In this document: piece by piece, positions 1-6,096 of the stretch | Position numbering within the stretch: the stretch's first letter is position 1 | Layout: each line of letters begins with the position of its first letter | NCBI GenBank assembly: GCA_946479025.1 | Contig: CAMLDM010000036.1 | Location: 1-7,961 of the forward strand | DNA from: an uncultured Candidatus Saccharibacteria bacterium | GTDB taxonomy: Bacteria; Patescibacteria; Saccharimonadia; Saccharimonadales; CAMLKC01 | Reading direction: 5' to 3' | Length of the DNA stretch: 7,961 bases | Program-made: the position numbers and the translations under genes | Notes under the pieces: generated by a model | Told to the model about the DNA's origin: nothing | Seen by the model: the letters and a program-made list of their open reading frames with translations, nothing else | The model's database searches: none

Positions 1-559
1 TCGTCCCCACTTCGCCGCGGATCGCGCTGGCCGCCCTGTCAGATGTCCAGTCCTTAGTCGATTGGTCGTTGACCGCCACGATCACATCACCAGCTTTGAG
101 GCCTGCCTTCTCTGCTGGGTTGTTCGGAAGGATCCGCGTGATAGTTGGCTGGTCGCTGCGCACGCCGATTTCCGCCCCGATACCGCCGCCAATGTCGCCG
201 GAAAGATCATTATCGAACGCCTTCGCCTCATCCGCGTCCATAAACAGCGTGTACTTATCGCCGGCTGCTGCTGCAAGTCCGCGGCTGGCGCCATCTATCA
301 GCTTTTGCTGATCCAGTCTGCCGTCGAAGTTCGCCTCTAAGGCCTGGTAGGTTTTTTGCACCGCACTAAGATCAAGCGTATCGGTCGCCACCTTCACGCC
401 GAATACCGGCGCGATTGCGCCCACCACGTCGTTGCCGCGCGTTCCGGCCACGAAACCAATCACCGCCACGACGGCGATGGTAATAAAATAAACGTTTTTC
501 GATACGCCACTGCGGACCTGCTCTTGAGGCGCCGCCATAGAATGCTGACTGGATGACAC
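1..559 (-). CDS. S41 (C-terminal processing) protease with PDZ domain, N-terminal part
   Basis: The first 186 codons are visible; the gene continues past the left edge, so the catalytic Ser/Lys region is not seen. Residues about 23-39 form one hydrophobic segment after a short polar N-terminus, giving a signal anchor with the rest outside the membrane. Residues about 65-115 match the S41 N-terminal helical region, including GDKYTLFMD followed by the EAKAF stretch. Residues about 120-186 are a PDZ domain: GGGIGAEIG, then ILPNNPAEKAGLKAGDVI. The family (CtpA/Prc) cleaves extracytoplasmic proteins near their C-termini. I chose GTG at 559 because AGGGGAA lies four bases upstream. The in-frame ATG at 538 lacks such a site and would shorten the protein by seven residues. 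The gene has its own predicted promoter and lies downstream of the CHAP hydrolase gene. A role in turning over that hydrolase is inference, by analogy with Prc and CtpA systems. Confidence 0.92.
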   Translation of the reverse strand, partial: MSSSQHSMAAPQEQVRSGVSKNVYFITIAVVAVIGFVAGTRGNDVVGAIAPVFGVKVATDTLDLSAVQKTYQALEANFDGRLDQQKLIDGASRGLAAAAGDKYTLFMDADEAKAFDNDLSGDIGGGIGAEIGVRSDQPTITRILPNNPAEKAGLKAGDVIVAVNDQSTKDWTSDRAASAIRGEVGT

Positions 560-563
560 TAAA

Positions 564-570
564 TTCCCCT
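564..570 (-). promoter_or_regulatory. Ribosome binding site deciding the GTG start of the S41 gene
   Basis: AGGGGAA on the minus strand ends four bases before the GTG at 559. It is the only Shine-Dalgarno-like sequence near either candidate start and therefore favours GTG 559 over ATG 538. Confidence 0.6.
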
Positions 571-596
571 ATTCGACTTATAAATAACTACTTATA

Positions 597-605
597 ATTA
601 TAGCA
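597..605 (-). promoter_or_regulatory. Extended -10 promoter of the S41 protease gene
   Basis: On the minus strand the gap between the CHAP and S41 genes contains TGCTATAAT, a perfect extended -10 element (TGnTATAAT, hexamer 597-602). No good -35 is seen 16-18 bases upstream, which is tolerable for extended -10 promoters. Initiation would fall near 590, giving a leader of about 30 bases that contains the AGGGGAA ribosome binding site at 564-570. It implies the protease can be transcribed independently of the hydrolase gene upstream. Confidence 0.6.
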
Positions 606-666
606 CTAGAAGCCGAGCAAAATACTGCTTGCGGGTATTTTCGAGGCGACGAAGTGTTATATCCAA

Positions 667-696
667 TATAGCGCACTCGGCAAGGAGTGCGCTATA
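667..696 (-). terminator. Perfect 12-bp hairpin after the CHAP hydrolase gene
   Basis: TATAGCGCACTC (667-678) and GAGTGCGCTATA (685-696) are exact reverse complements around a six-base loop. The hairpin starts 27 bases past the hydrolase stop codon and lies upstream of the S41 promoter, where a terminator is expected. On the minus strand it is followed by TTGGATATAACAC rather than a run of T, and preceded by an A-rich stretch. On the plus strand it is followed by a T-rich stretch. It may work in either direction, or act as a 3'-end stabiliser or a weak terminator with read-through. Confidence 0.6.
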
Positions 697-723
697 AATA
701 ATTTTCTTTAACAATGACTATGC

Positions 724-1980
724 CTACGGGAAACGAAGGAAGATAACACCAGAAGTTTTGATGTCCATCGTACTGTAGCCATGATTACCGTACATATTGA
801 ACTGACTTACGTGCACCCACCCACCGCTTGGTGGCGATTCGACAATCATAGCATGACCAATAGGCGCAAAGTTGGAGTCCGGAGGCAGAATGACGGCGTC
901 GCCCGGCTGCGGGTAGCTTACTCTATGCGCACCACTGTAAGACATTGCGCTTCCCGTAGGGTTCCACTGGCCATTAGGCTTCGTGTGTGGCAATGCCCAC
1001 TCCCACGCATTTCCTTCTCCCTGGAAACCTGCAACACTCTTATGGAAGCGATTGGCAAGTGCCCAGGCCACATAGCTGACACACTCACGAGTATAGAGAC
1101 CCCAATCGTCTGAATTGTAATCAATCGCCGCATATGGATATCCACCGCCAAGGCCCGTACCACCATTGCTCGGTGATAAGTTTGCATACTGGAAACTACC
1201 TACCACACCAGAGTTGGCGCTTATACCATTACTAACCAACGACTGATAGTACGACTGTTGCTGAGCTGAAATGCTTGCGATTTTCGCCTGCGCACTTGCT
1301 GCCTGCTTTTGATAAGCCGCTTCTTCACCTTTTGTTTTTGCCAAAAGTACTTGTTTCTGCTCTTCAACTGCTGCCAGAGAGTTTCGCTGTGCTTTTTGTT
1401 TGTCGAGTACTTTCGCAACGGCAACCTTGTCGTCTTCAAGTTGCTTTTTCAGCTTCTGAATAGTATCGATGGTCTGTGTCAAGGTATCGCGAATAGACGA
1501 TTGGTAGGTTTGCTTATCAACGTAGTCACCGATATTCTGGCTACTCGCGAGCATTTCCAAAGGTGAAATCGTACCATCTATGTAAAGATCTGCCATGGTT
1601 GTGCCAAGCGCATCTTTGTTGTCGGCGATTTTCTTTTCAGTGTCCTTGATTTGCCTCTGCAGCTTATCGTACTTCGCCTGACTGACGTCTACCTGTGTTT
1701 GGATCGCTTGTTTCTGACTAGCAAGCGAAGCGAGTTTGTTCGCAAGGGTATTCGCTTGTTTCTGTTTTTGGTTCGCTTGAGCTTGATATTGATCAGCCTG
1801 TTGTTGTAATGCGTTAATCTGATCATCAAAACGATCGGCATTCGCTTTCGGCATTAGCGAAAGAGGAGCCGCCATCACCATCAAAACGGCCATAGCCACG
1901 AGTGCGGACTTCGTGACTAACCCTTTTGAAACCGGTGTGGTGGACCTTTGTTTCATTAACTTGGATTTTATCATAAGCAT
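724..1980 (-). CDS. Secreted coiled-coil/CHAP-domain peptidoglycan hydrolase, PcsB-like
   Basis: The 418-residue protein has a signal peptide (hydrophobic core about 25-43, cleavage probably after ANA at 46-48). A long Gln/Lys/Ala-rich coiled coil spans about 50-245, a Gly/Ser linker about 250-280, and a C-terminal CHAP (NlpC/P60-like amidase/endopeptidase) domain about 281-418. Catalytic Cys300 (in TRECVSYVAWAL) and His376 (in IGHAMIVE) are visible; Asn395 (in VHVSQFN) is the likely third residue. The architecture is that of Streptococcus PcsB and Mycobacterium RipC-type hydrolases, which are held inactive by their coiled coil and activated by FtsEX. Here ftsE and ftsX lie immediately upstream, so an FtsEX-controlled septal hydrolase is the natural inference. 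The start is uncertain. ATG 1980 is the longest, but its AGGAGG is 17 bases away. ATG 1956 sits at the predicted transcription start of an internal promoter and gives a more ordinary signal peptide. Stop is TAG. Confidence 0.93.
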   Translation of the reverse strand: MLMIKSKLMKQRSTTPVSKGLVTKSALVAMAVLMVMAAPLSLMPKANADRFDDQINALQQQADQYQAQANQKQKQANTLANKLASLASQKQAIQTQVDVSQAKYDKLQRQIKDTEKKIADNKDALGTTMADLYIDGTISPLEMLASSQNIGDYVDKQTYQSSIRDTLTQTIDTIQKLKKQLEDDKVAVAKVLDKQKAQRNSLAAVEEQKQVLLAKTKGEEAAYQKQAASAQAKIASISAQQQSYYQSLVSNGISANSGVVGSFQYANLSPSNGGTGLGGGYPYAAIDYNSDDWGLYTRECVSYVAWALANRFHKSVAGFQGEGNAWEWALPHTKPNGQWNPTGSAMSYSGAHRVSYPQPGDAVILPPDSNFAPIGHAMIVESPPSGGWVHVSQFNMYGNHGYSTMDIKTSGVIFLRFP

Positions 1981-1994
1981 AATAGACTTGTCAA
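1965..1994 (-). promoter_or_regulatory. Near-consensus promoter overlapping the start of the CHAP hydrolase gene
   Basis: On the minus strand TTGACA (1989-1994, a perfect -35) is followed after 18 bases by TAAAAT (1965-1970), preceded by TGA, which forms an extended -10. Initiation is expected around 1957-1958, just before the in-frame ATG at 1956. The resulting mRNA would be leaderless or nearly so and would start translation at MKQRSTT. This would uncouple hydrolase expression from ftsEX. Confidence 0.6.
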
Positions 1995-1997
1995 ATG

Positions 1998-2003
1998 CCT
2001 CCT
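1998..2003 (-). promoter_or_regulatory. AGGAGG ribosome binding site between ftsX and the hydrolase gene
   Basis: AAAAGGAGG on the minus strand is the strongest Shine-Dalgarno-like site in the window. However, 17 bases separate it from ATG 1980, which is too far for normal use, and no in-frame ATG, GTG or TTG lies closer. A TTG at 1994 is closer but opens only a seven-codon frame ending in TGA at 1971-1973. The site would be present only on transcripts reading through from ftsX, not on those from the promoter at 1965-1994. Confidence 0.45.
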
Positions 2004-2014
2004 TTTATTAAAAT

Positions 2015-2998
2015 TTAGATCTTTAAATATTTTCGTGTCGCAAGAAGTGAAGAAATCGTGCCAATGATCGCTCCCATCACAATCATCGCAAGTACTACGA
2101 GCCCGATGTATACCGTAATGAAATGCAGCGTACTCTCAACATTTACGCCGTAACTGAGCAGTTTATCTTTCGAGGCGAACAAAATCGCCGTACCCAAGGC
2201 GGTCGCCACCAGCGCGGCAATAAACCCGTACACCACCGCCTCTACCACGAATGGTCCGCGGATGAAGTTGCGGTCGGCACCGATAAGTTTCATCATCTGG
2301 ATTTCATCTTTACGGTTGAAAATTGCCATACGGATGGTGTTAAAGACGATCAGCGAAGAAATAGCAATAAAGATAATGCTGGCCACCAGCCCGATTTTCT
2401 CAGAGAAGCCGACCCAACGGCCGATGTTTTCAATAGCAGATTTGCGGTCGCCGGCGAATGACGGCGCACGGTTCGGATCGATGTCTTTTTTCACCGTTTC
2501 GTCGGTATCTACAAAGTGGCGCAACTCGTCGGTTTTATTGATGTCGACAGGACGAATGCGGAACGTACCTGGGAATTTGTTCGTAGCTTCGTTCAGCGCG
2601 TTCAGTGTACCGCTACTTTCTTTGTTGGCCTGGGCAAAGTTCTCGCGCGCTTGCTTCGGACTAACGTACTCTACGCTGCGCACGGATGATGTAAGCTTCT
2701 CCAGTCCCTGCTTGATTTTCGCCACGTCCTCATCGCTGGTGTCGGTTTTTACGTAGATCGACATGTCTACCTTATCGCGGATCTCCCCCACCGTATCAAG
2801 CAGAACATTGCGAGCCGACAGTGTCATAAAGACGACGAGCAAGGTAATCGTCATCACGGCGGTCGCAGCAATGGTCAGCCAGGCATTTCGAGAGAAATTG
2901 TTCACGCCGTAGCGGCACATGCGAACAAAGGTAAGCCACTGGCGGCGATGGCGCTTCTGCTGCGAGAATGCTTTGGCGTCTAGTTTACGCTTGCTCAT
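2015..2998 (-). CDS. ftsX: Cell division protein FtsX
   Basis: The 327-residue membrane subunit of the FtsEX ABC-type complex. A basic cytoplasmic N-terminus (1-37) precedes a first membrane segment about 38-60, an extracytoplasmic domain about 63-200, and three C-terminal membrane segments near 203-225, 251-275 and 293-320. The FtsX/MacB signature is clear around 220-257: NTIRMAIFNRKDEIQMMKLI, then GADRNF. In studied bacteria the outer loop contacts peptidoglycan hydrolases or their activators, and ATP hydrolysis by FtsE drives a conformational change; FtsEX does not transport a substrate. The start overlaps the ftsE stop by four bases (ATGA), with AGGGGAG upstream inside ftsE, so the pair is translationally coupled. 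The coiled-coil CHAP hydrolase follows 34 bases downstream, matching the expected client. Stop is TAA. Confidence 0.96.
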   Translation of the reverse strand: MSKRKLDAKAFSQQKRHRRQWLTFVRMCRYGVNNFSRNAWLTIAATAVMTITLLVVFMTLSARNVLLDTVGEIRDKVDMSIYVKTDTSDEDVAKIKQGLEKLTSSVRSVEYVSPKQARENFAQANKESSGTLNALNEATNKFPGTFRIRPVDINKTDELRHFVDTDETVKKDIDPNRAPSFAGDRKSAIENIGRWVGFSEKIGLVASIIFIAISSLIVFNTIRMAIFNRKDEIQMMKLIGADRNFIRGPFVVEAVVYGFIAALVATALGTAILFASKDKLLSYGVNVESTLHFITVYIGLVVLAMIVMGAIIGTISSLLATRKYLKI

Positions 2999-3678
2999 TG
3001 CCGGTAACTCCCCTGCGCTTGGTCGCTGGTAATTTTGCCGTGTTCCAGCGTCACCACGCGGCGCTTCAGTTTATTGACGATCTCGACGTTGTGAGTGGTA
3101 AGAAGCACGGTCGTGCCGTATTTGTTGATTTTCTCGAGAAGCCGCACGATATCCCAGCTATGCTTTGGGTCGAGGTTGCCTGTTGGCTCGTCGGCAATCA
3201 GGATCTTCGGCTGGCGCACCACGGCTCGGGCAATAGCTACGCGCTGGCGTTCACCACCGGACAGCTGGTGCGGGAATTGTTTTTCTTTACCGGTCAGCCC
3301 CACGAGTTCAATCACCTTCGGCACGGTATTTTTGATCTCGCGGTTGCTCATGCCGGCGATTTCCAGCGCAAACGCCACGTTTTCAAACACGGTACGTTGC
3401 GGCAACAGCTTAAAATCCTGGAACACCACGCCGATTTTTCGCCGAAGCAGCGGAATGTGCTTGTCCTTCAGCGTATCGTAGTCGATTCCGCCCACGACGA
3501 TCTTACCGCTGGTCGGCTTTTCCTCGCGCGTAAGCAGGCGCAGCAGCGTCGTTTTACCGGCACCGCTCGTTCCCACCAAAATGACGAACTCTTTCGGCTC
3601 CACATGCAAACTGACACGGTTTATAGCCGGTTTCATGTCTTTGCCGTATGACTTCGTTACCCTATCTAAAAGAATCAT
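2995..3678 (-). CDS. ftsE: Cell division ATP-binding protein FtsE
   Basis: A 227-residue ABC ATPase of normal FtsE length with every canonical motif: Walker A GTSGAGKT (36-43), Q-loop Gln87 in GVVFQD, signature LSGGERQR (139-146), Walker B ILIADEP (159-165) followed by TGNLD, and H-loop His196 in LLTTHN. It forms a cytoplasmic homodimer on FtsX and powers activation of cell-wall hydrolases during division. The start ATG at 3678 has only a weak ribosome site (GGATAG). The predicted extended -10 promoter at 3689-3697 would place the transcript start about four bases before the ATG. It stops in TGA inside the ftsX start. A 227-residue open frame on the opposite strand is a reading-frame shadow. 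Confidence 0.97.
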   Translation of the reverse strand: MILLDRVTKSYGKDMKPAINRVSLHVEPKEFVILVGTSGAGKTTLLRLLTREEKPTSGKIVVGGIDYDTLKDKHIPLLRRKIGVVFQDFKLLPQRTVFENVAFALEIAGMSNREIKNTVPKVIELVGLTGKEKQFPHQLSGGERQRVAIARAVVRQPKILIADEPTGNLDPKHSWDIVRLLEKINKYGTTVLLTTHNVEIVNKLKRRVVTLEHGKITSDQAQGSYRQ

Positions 3679-3688
3679 TACTATCCAT

Positions 3689-3697
3689 AGTATACCA
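3689..3697 (-). promoter_or_regulatory. Extended -10 promoter of the ftsE-ftsX unit
   Basis: TGGTATACT on the minus strand is an extended -10 element (hexamer TATACT, 3689-3694) in the 54-base gap after prfB. The -35 region is poor and overlaps the perfect palindrome at 3713-3724. Initiation near 3682 would leave about four untranslated bases before the ftsE ATG. It suggests ftsEX can be transcribed separately from murD-prfB. Confidence 0.55.
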
Positions 3698-3712
3698 TAA
3701 CCGCGATTACTT

Positions 3713-3724
3713 CCACACGTGTGG
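3713..3724. promoter_or_regulatory. Perfect 12-bp palindrome upstream of ftsE, possible operator
   Basis: CCACACGTGTGG is an uninterrupted palindrome eight bases past the prfB stop codon, lying where the -35 of the ftsE promoter would be. With no spacer it is a poor RNA hairpin, and no T-run follows on the minus strand, so a dimeric DNA-binding site fits better than a terminator. No regulator is identified. Confidence 0.35.
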
Positions 3725-3732
3725 CGTAGGAA

Positions 3733-4812
3733 TTACTCCATATTTTGCTCAAGATAAGCGGTCATGAAACCATCAAGTTTGCCATCAAGCACCCCCCCAG
3801 CGTCGCGGTCTTCATATTTGGTGCGGGTATCTTTTACCATCGTATACGGATGCAGTACGTAATTTCGGATCTGGCTCCCCCAGTTTGCCGATTCGCCCGC
3901 CTGGAGGTCGCTTACGCTTTCCGCGTGCTGTTCAAGCTGAAGTTGCGCGAGTTTCGAGCGGAGGATTTTAAGCGCAGTTTCCTTGTTTTGCAACTGCGAG
4001 CGTTCATTTTGAATCGCTACGACGATGCCAGTCGGAAGATGGGTTACACGGACCGCGCTGTCGGTCGTGTTCACGCTTTGGCCGCCGTGGCCACCGGCAC
4101 GGTAGACGTCGATTTTCAGATCTTTCTCCTCCAGAGCCACCTCTTCCGGTGCGTCAATCTGCGGTAGTACCTCTACCAGCGCAAAGCTAGTCTGGCGCAG
4201 ATTATCGCTGTTAAACGGGCTCAGACGCACCAACCGGTGAACGCCGTTCTCGCTCTTCAGACGTCCGTAAGCATACGGGCCAGTCATTTCAATGACGCTG
4301 GTTTTTATGCCGGCTTCTTCACCCGCGGAGCGCTCAACGTTCTTGGTTTCAAACCCGGTCTTTTCCGCCCAGCGAAGATACATCCGCTCTAGCATTTCCG
4401 CGAAGTCCTGCGCGTCGGTTCCGCCCACGCCTGCCGTAATGCGCATAATTGCGCCCCTGTCATCGTATTCACCTTTGAAAAGCAGCTCTTTTTTGCGCTC
4501 CTCAAACTCTTTTTCAAGCGCGCCTACCTGCCCTTCAAATTCCGTCAGCAGACTATCGTCGCCAAGCGCCATGAGCTCGCTGATGTCACTTGCCTGCGAG
4601 CGCAGCGTTTGCCATGGCTCCACCATTGCAGTAAGCGCCGCGAGCTGCTTGCTTTTTTCCTGCGCGTAATTCGGATTGTTCCAGATTTCCGGCGCGGCAA
4701 GTTCACGCTCCACCGCGGTTGCCTGTTCGGCTTTTTCATCAATGGCGAGCTGCTCGTAAGCGGTGGCAATTCCCCGCTGCAGCGCTTCAAGTCGTTTGAG
4801 AAGTGGCTGCAT
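3733..4812 (-). CDS. prfB: Peptide chain release factor 2 (RF2)
   Basis: The 359-residue class I release factor ends translation at UGA and UAA by triggering peptidyl-tRNA hydrolysis in the ribosome. The N-terminal helical domain covers about 1-110. AGVGGTDAQDFAEMLERMYL (127-146) is the family block. The stop-codon reading tripeptide SPF (198-200) marks RF2 rather than RF1, and the catalytic GGQ is at 243-245 in GGHGGQSVNTTDSAV. The C-terminal end (WGSQIRNYVLHPYTMVKDTR) is intact. Translation is continuous from ATG, so the programmed +1 frameshift that autoregulates prfB in many bacteria is absent. The ATG shares one base with the murD stop (TAATG), implying coupling and explaining the weak ribosome site. 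Confidence 0.98.
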   Translation of the reverse strand: MQPLLKRLEALQRGIATAYEQLAIDEKAEQATAVERELAAPEIWNNPNYAQEKSKQLAALTAMVEPWQTLRSQASDISELMALGDDSLLTEFEGQVGALEKEFEERKKELLFKGEYDDRGAIMRITAGVGGTDAQDFAEMLERMYLRWAEKTGFETKNVERSAGEEAGIKTSVIEMTGPYAYGRLKSENGVHRLVRLSPFNSDNLRQTSFALVEVLPQIDAPEEVALEEKDLKIDVYRAGGHGGQSVNTTDSAVRVTHLPTGIVVAIQNERSQLQNKETALKILRSKLAQLQLEQHAESVSDLQAGESANWGSQIRNYVLHPYTMVKDTRTKYEDRDAGGVLDGKLDGFMTAYLEQNME

Positions 4813-6092
4813 TACGTCAGTTTTTCCACGGCGGCGATAAACTGGTCACCACGATCTTTATAGTTTTTAAACATACCAAAACTTGCGCACGCCGGGCTCA
4901 GTACCACCACGTCGCCATTTTCTGCGTGATCCTTTGCAGCTTTGACGGCAGCCTCCATTGTCGTCGCTTCACCCAAGTTTAGCGTCTGGATGTTCTCGTT
5001 CTGAAGCGCTGCTTCAATCGCACCCGCCTCGCTGCCTATGAGCACGGCGAATTTCACGTCGCTGCGCGCAGCTGTTTCGGCCATCCCGTTAAACTCCGCA
5101 CCTTTACTTGAACCGCCCATAATCATAACTTTCGGCTGGATAAACGCTTTCATCGCCGCAACCGCGCTGCCCGGCGTAGTGGCGATACTGTCGTCGTAAT
5201 ACTTCACGCTGCCGACTTCGCGCACAAATTTCAGCCGGTGCGGCAGGCCGCTGAATGCGCGAATTCCCCGCTCGATTGTCGCGCTCTCAACGCCAAAATT
5301 CATTACCGCGTTTATAGCCGCGCAGGCGTTTTCTATGTTGTGTGCTCCCGGAAGCTGCAATGCTTCAAGCGGAAAAAGTTCACGGGAACCATACCAAAAC
5401 GAACCATCATGCGCGCTGGCAAATTCTTCCGACTGAAACGGCTGCTTTCGCGCTTTTGACGATTCGCCGATTCGCCGTGAATATTCGTTCGTCATGTTAT
5501 ACACCACCGCGTTCTCCGCGTCCTGGTACTTCACGATGCTGGCTTTTGCCGCCACATAATCGTCGAAGTCTGCGTGGATATCCAGGTGATCCGCTTCAAT
5601 CATCAGCACGACTGCCGTTTGTGGCGATTTTTCAATGTCCCACAGCTGAAAACTGCTCAGTTCGTATACCACGACATCGTCAGGCGTCACCGATTCCAGC
5701 ACGCCAAGTGCCGCCGTTCCGATATTTCCTACCAAATGAACCGTCTTGCCCGCCTCACGCAAAACACTCGCAATCAAGCTGCAGGTCGTTCCCTTGCCTT
5801 TACTGCCGGTTACGCCGATAATCGGCGCCGGGCAGCGTGCAAAAAACTCATTTGTTGCCGACCAGATTTTACCGCCGGTCGTAATTTTGCGGGGCGCAAG
5901 ACTCGCCGTACGAACCACGAGATCAAAGTCCGCCAGCTTCGAGAATGCGCCCGCGCCCAAAATCGTCGCGACACCTTCAGGCAAATCAGAGACCTCTTCG
6001 CGCTCGTCAACGATGGTTACATCGCCTCGCAATTTGAAATACTCGTAATTCGACTTACCTTCAATTCCGTAGCCTGCAATTGCGATCTTCAT
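4812..6092 (-). CDS. murD: UDP-N-acetylmuramoyl-L-alanine--D-glutamate ligase (MurD)
   Basis: A 426-residue cytoplasmic Mur ligase that adds D-glutamate to UDP-MurNAc-L-Ala using ATP. The N-terminal Rossmann domain starts MKIAIAGYGIEGKSN. The ATP loop is GVTGSKGKGTT (93-103), followed by ELSSFQL (144-150) and DHLDIH (168-173). Lys183 in YVAAK is the probable carbamylated lysine. Substrate-binding blocks are PGAHNIENACAA (249-260), LPHRLKFV (283-290) and YDDSIATTP (299-307), and the C-terminal domain ends with SPACASFGMF then KNYKDRGDQF. The P-loop has Ser-Lys where many MurD proteins have Thr-Asn, and DDSIATTP replaces the NDSKATN form; all key functional positions look intact. It starts four bases after the M16 stop, without a clear Shine-Dalgarno, and runs one base into prfB. 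Its presence indicates that the cell makes its own peptidoglycan precursors. Confidence 0.97.
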   Translation of the reverse strand: MKIAIAGYGIEGKSNYEYFKLRGDVTIVDEREEVSDLPEGVATILGAGAFSKLADFDLVVRTASLAPRKITTGGKIWSATNEFFARCPAPIIGVTGSKGKGTTCSLIASVLREAGKTVHLVGNIGTAALGVLESVTPDDVVVYELSSFQLWDIEKSPQTAVVLMIEADHLDIHADFDDYVAAKASIVKYQDAENAVVYNMTNEYSRRIGESSKARKQPFQSEEFASAHDGSFWYGSRELFPLEALQLPGAHNIENACAAINAVMNFGVESATIERGIRAFSGLPHRLKFVREVGSVKYYDDSIATTPGSAVAAMKAFIQPKVMIMGGSSKGAEFNGMAETAARSDVKFAVLIGSEAGAIEAALQNENIQTLNLGEATTMEAAVKAAKDHAENGDVVVLSPACASFGMFKNYKDRGDQFIAAVEKLT

Positions 6093-6096
6093 AGTA

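Noticed and set aside
62..340. Plus-strand frames opposite the S41 gene.
   Set aside because: The minus-strand frame is open to the window edge and encodes clear S41 and PDZ motifs.
1971..1994. A seven-codon TTG-started leader peptide between ftsX and the hydrolase gene, near the AGGAGG.
   Set aside because: The TTG is only three bases from AGGAGG, the peptide has no regulatory codon pattern, and the same bases are better explained as the -35 of a promoter.
2262..2756. A 164-codon plus-strand open frame inside ftsX.
   Set aside because: Shadow of a well-supported ftsX. No ribosome site or promoter for it was seen.
2968..3651. A 227-codon plus-strand open frame opposite ftsE.
   Set aside because: It mirrors ftsE, whose ABC motifs are all intact on the minus strand. 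The antisense translation is His/Arg-rich with no recognisable fold, the usual look of a shadow frame.
3713..3724. The palindrome after prfB as an intrinsic terminator.
   Set aside because: There is no loop spacer and no T-run on the minus strand. An operator-type site is more plausible.
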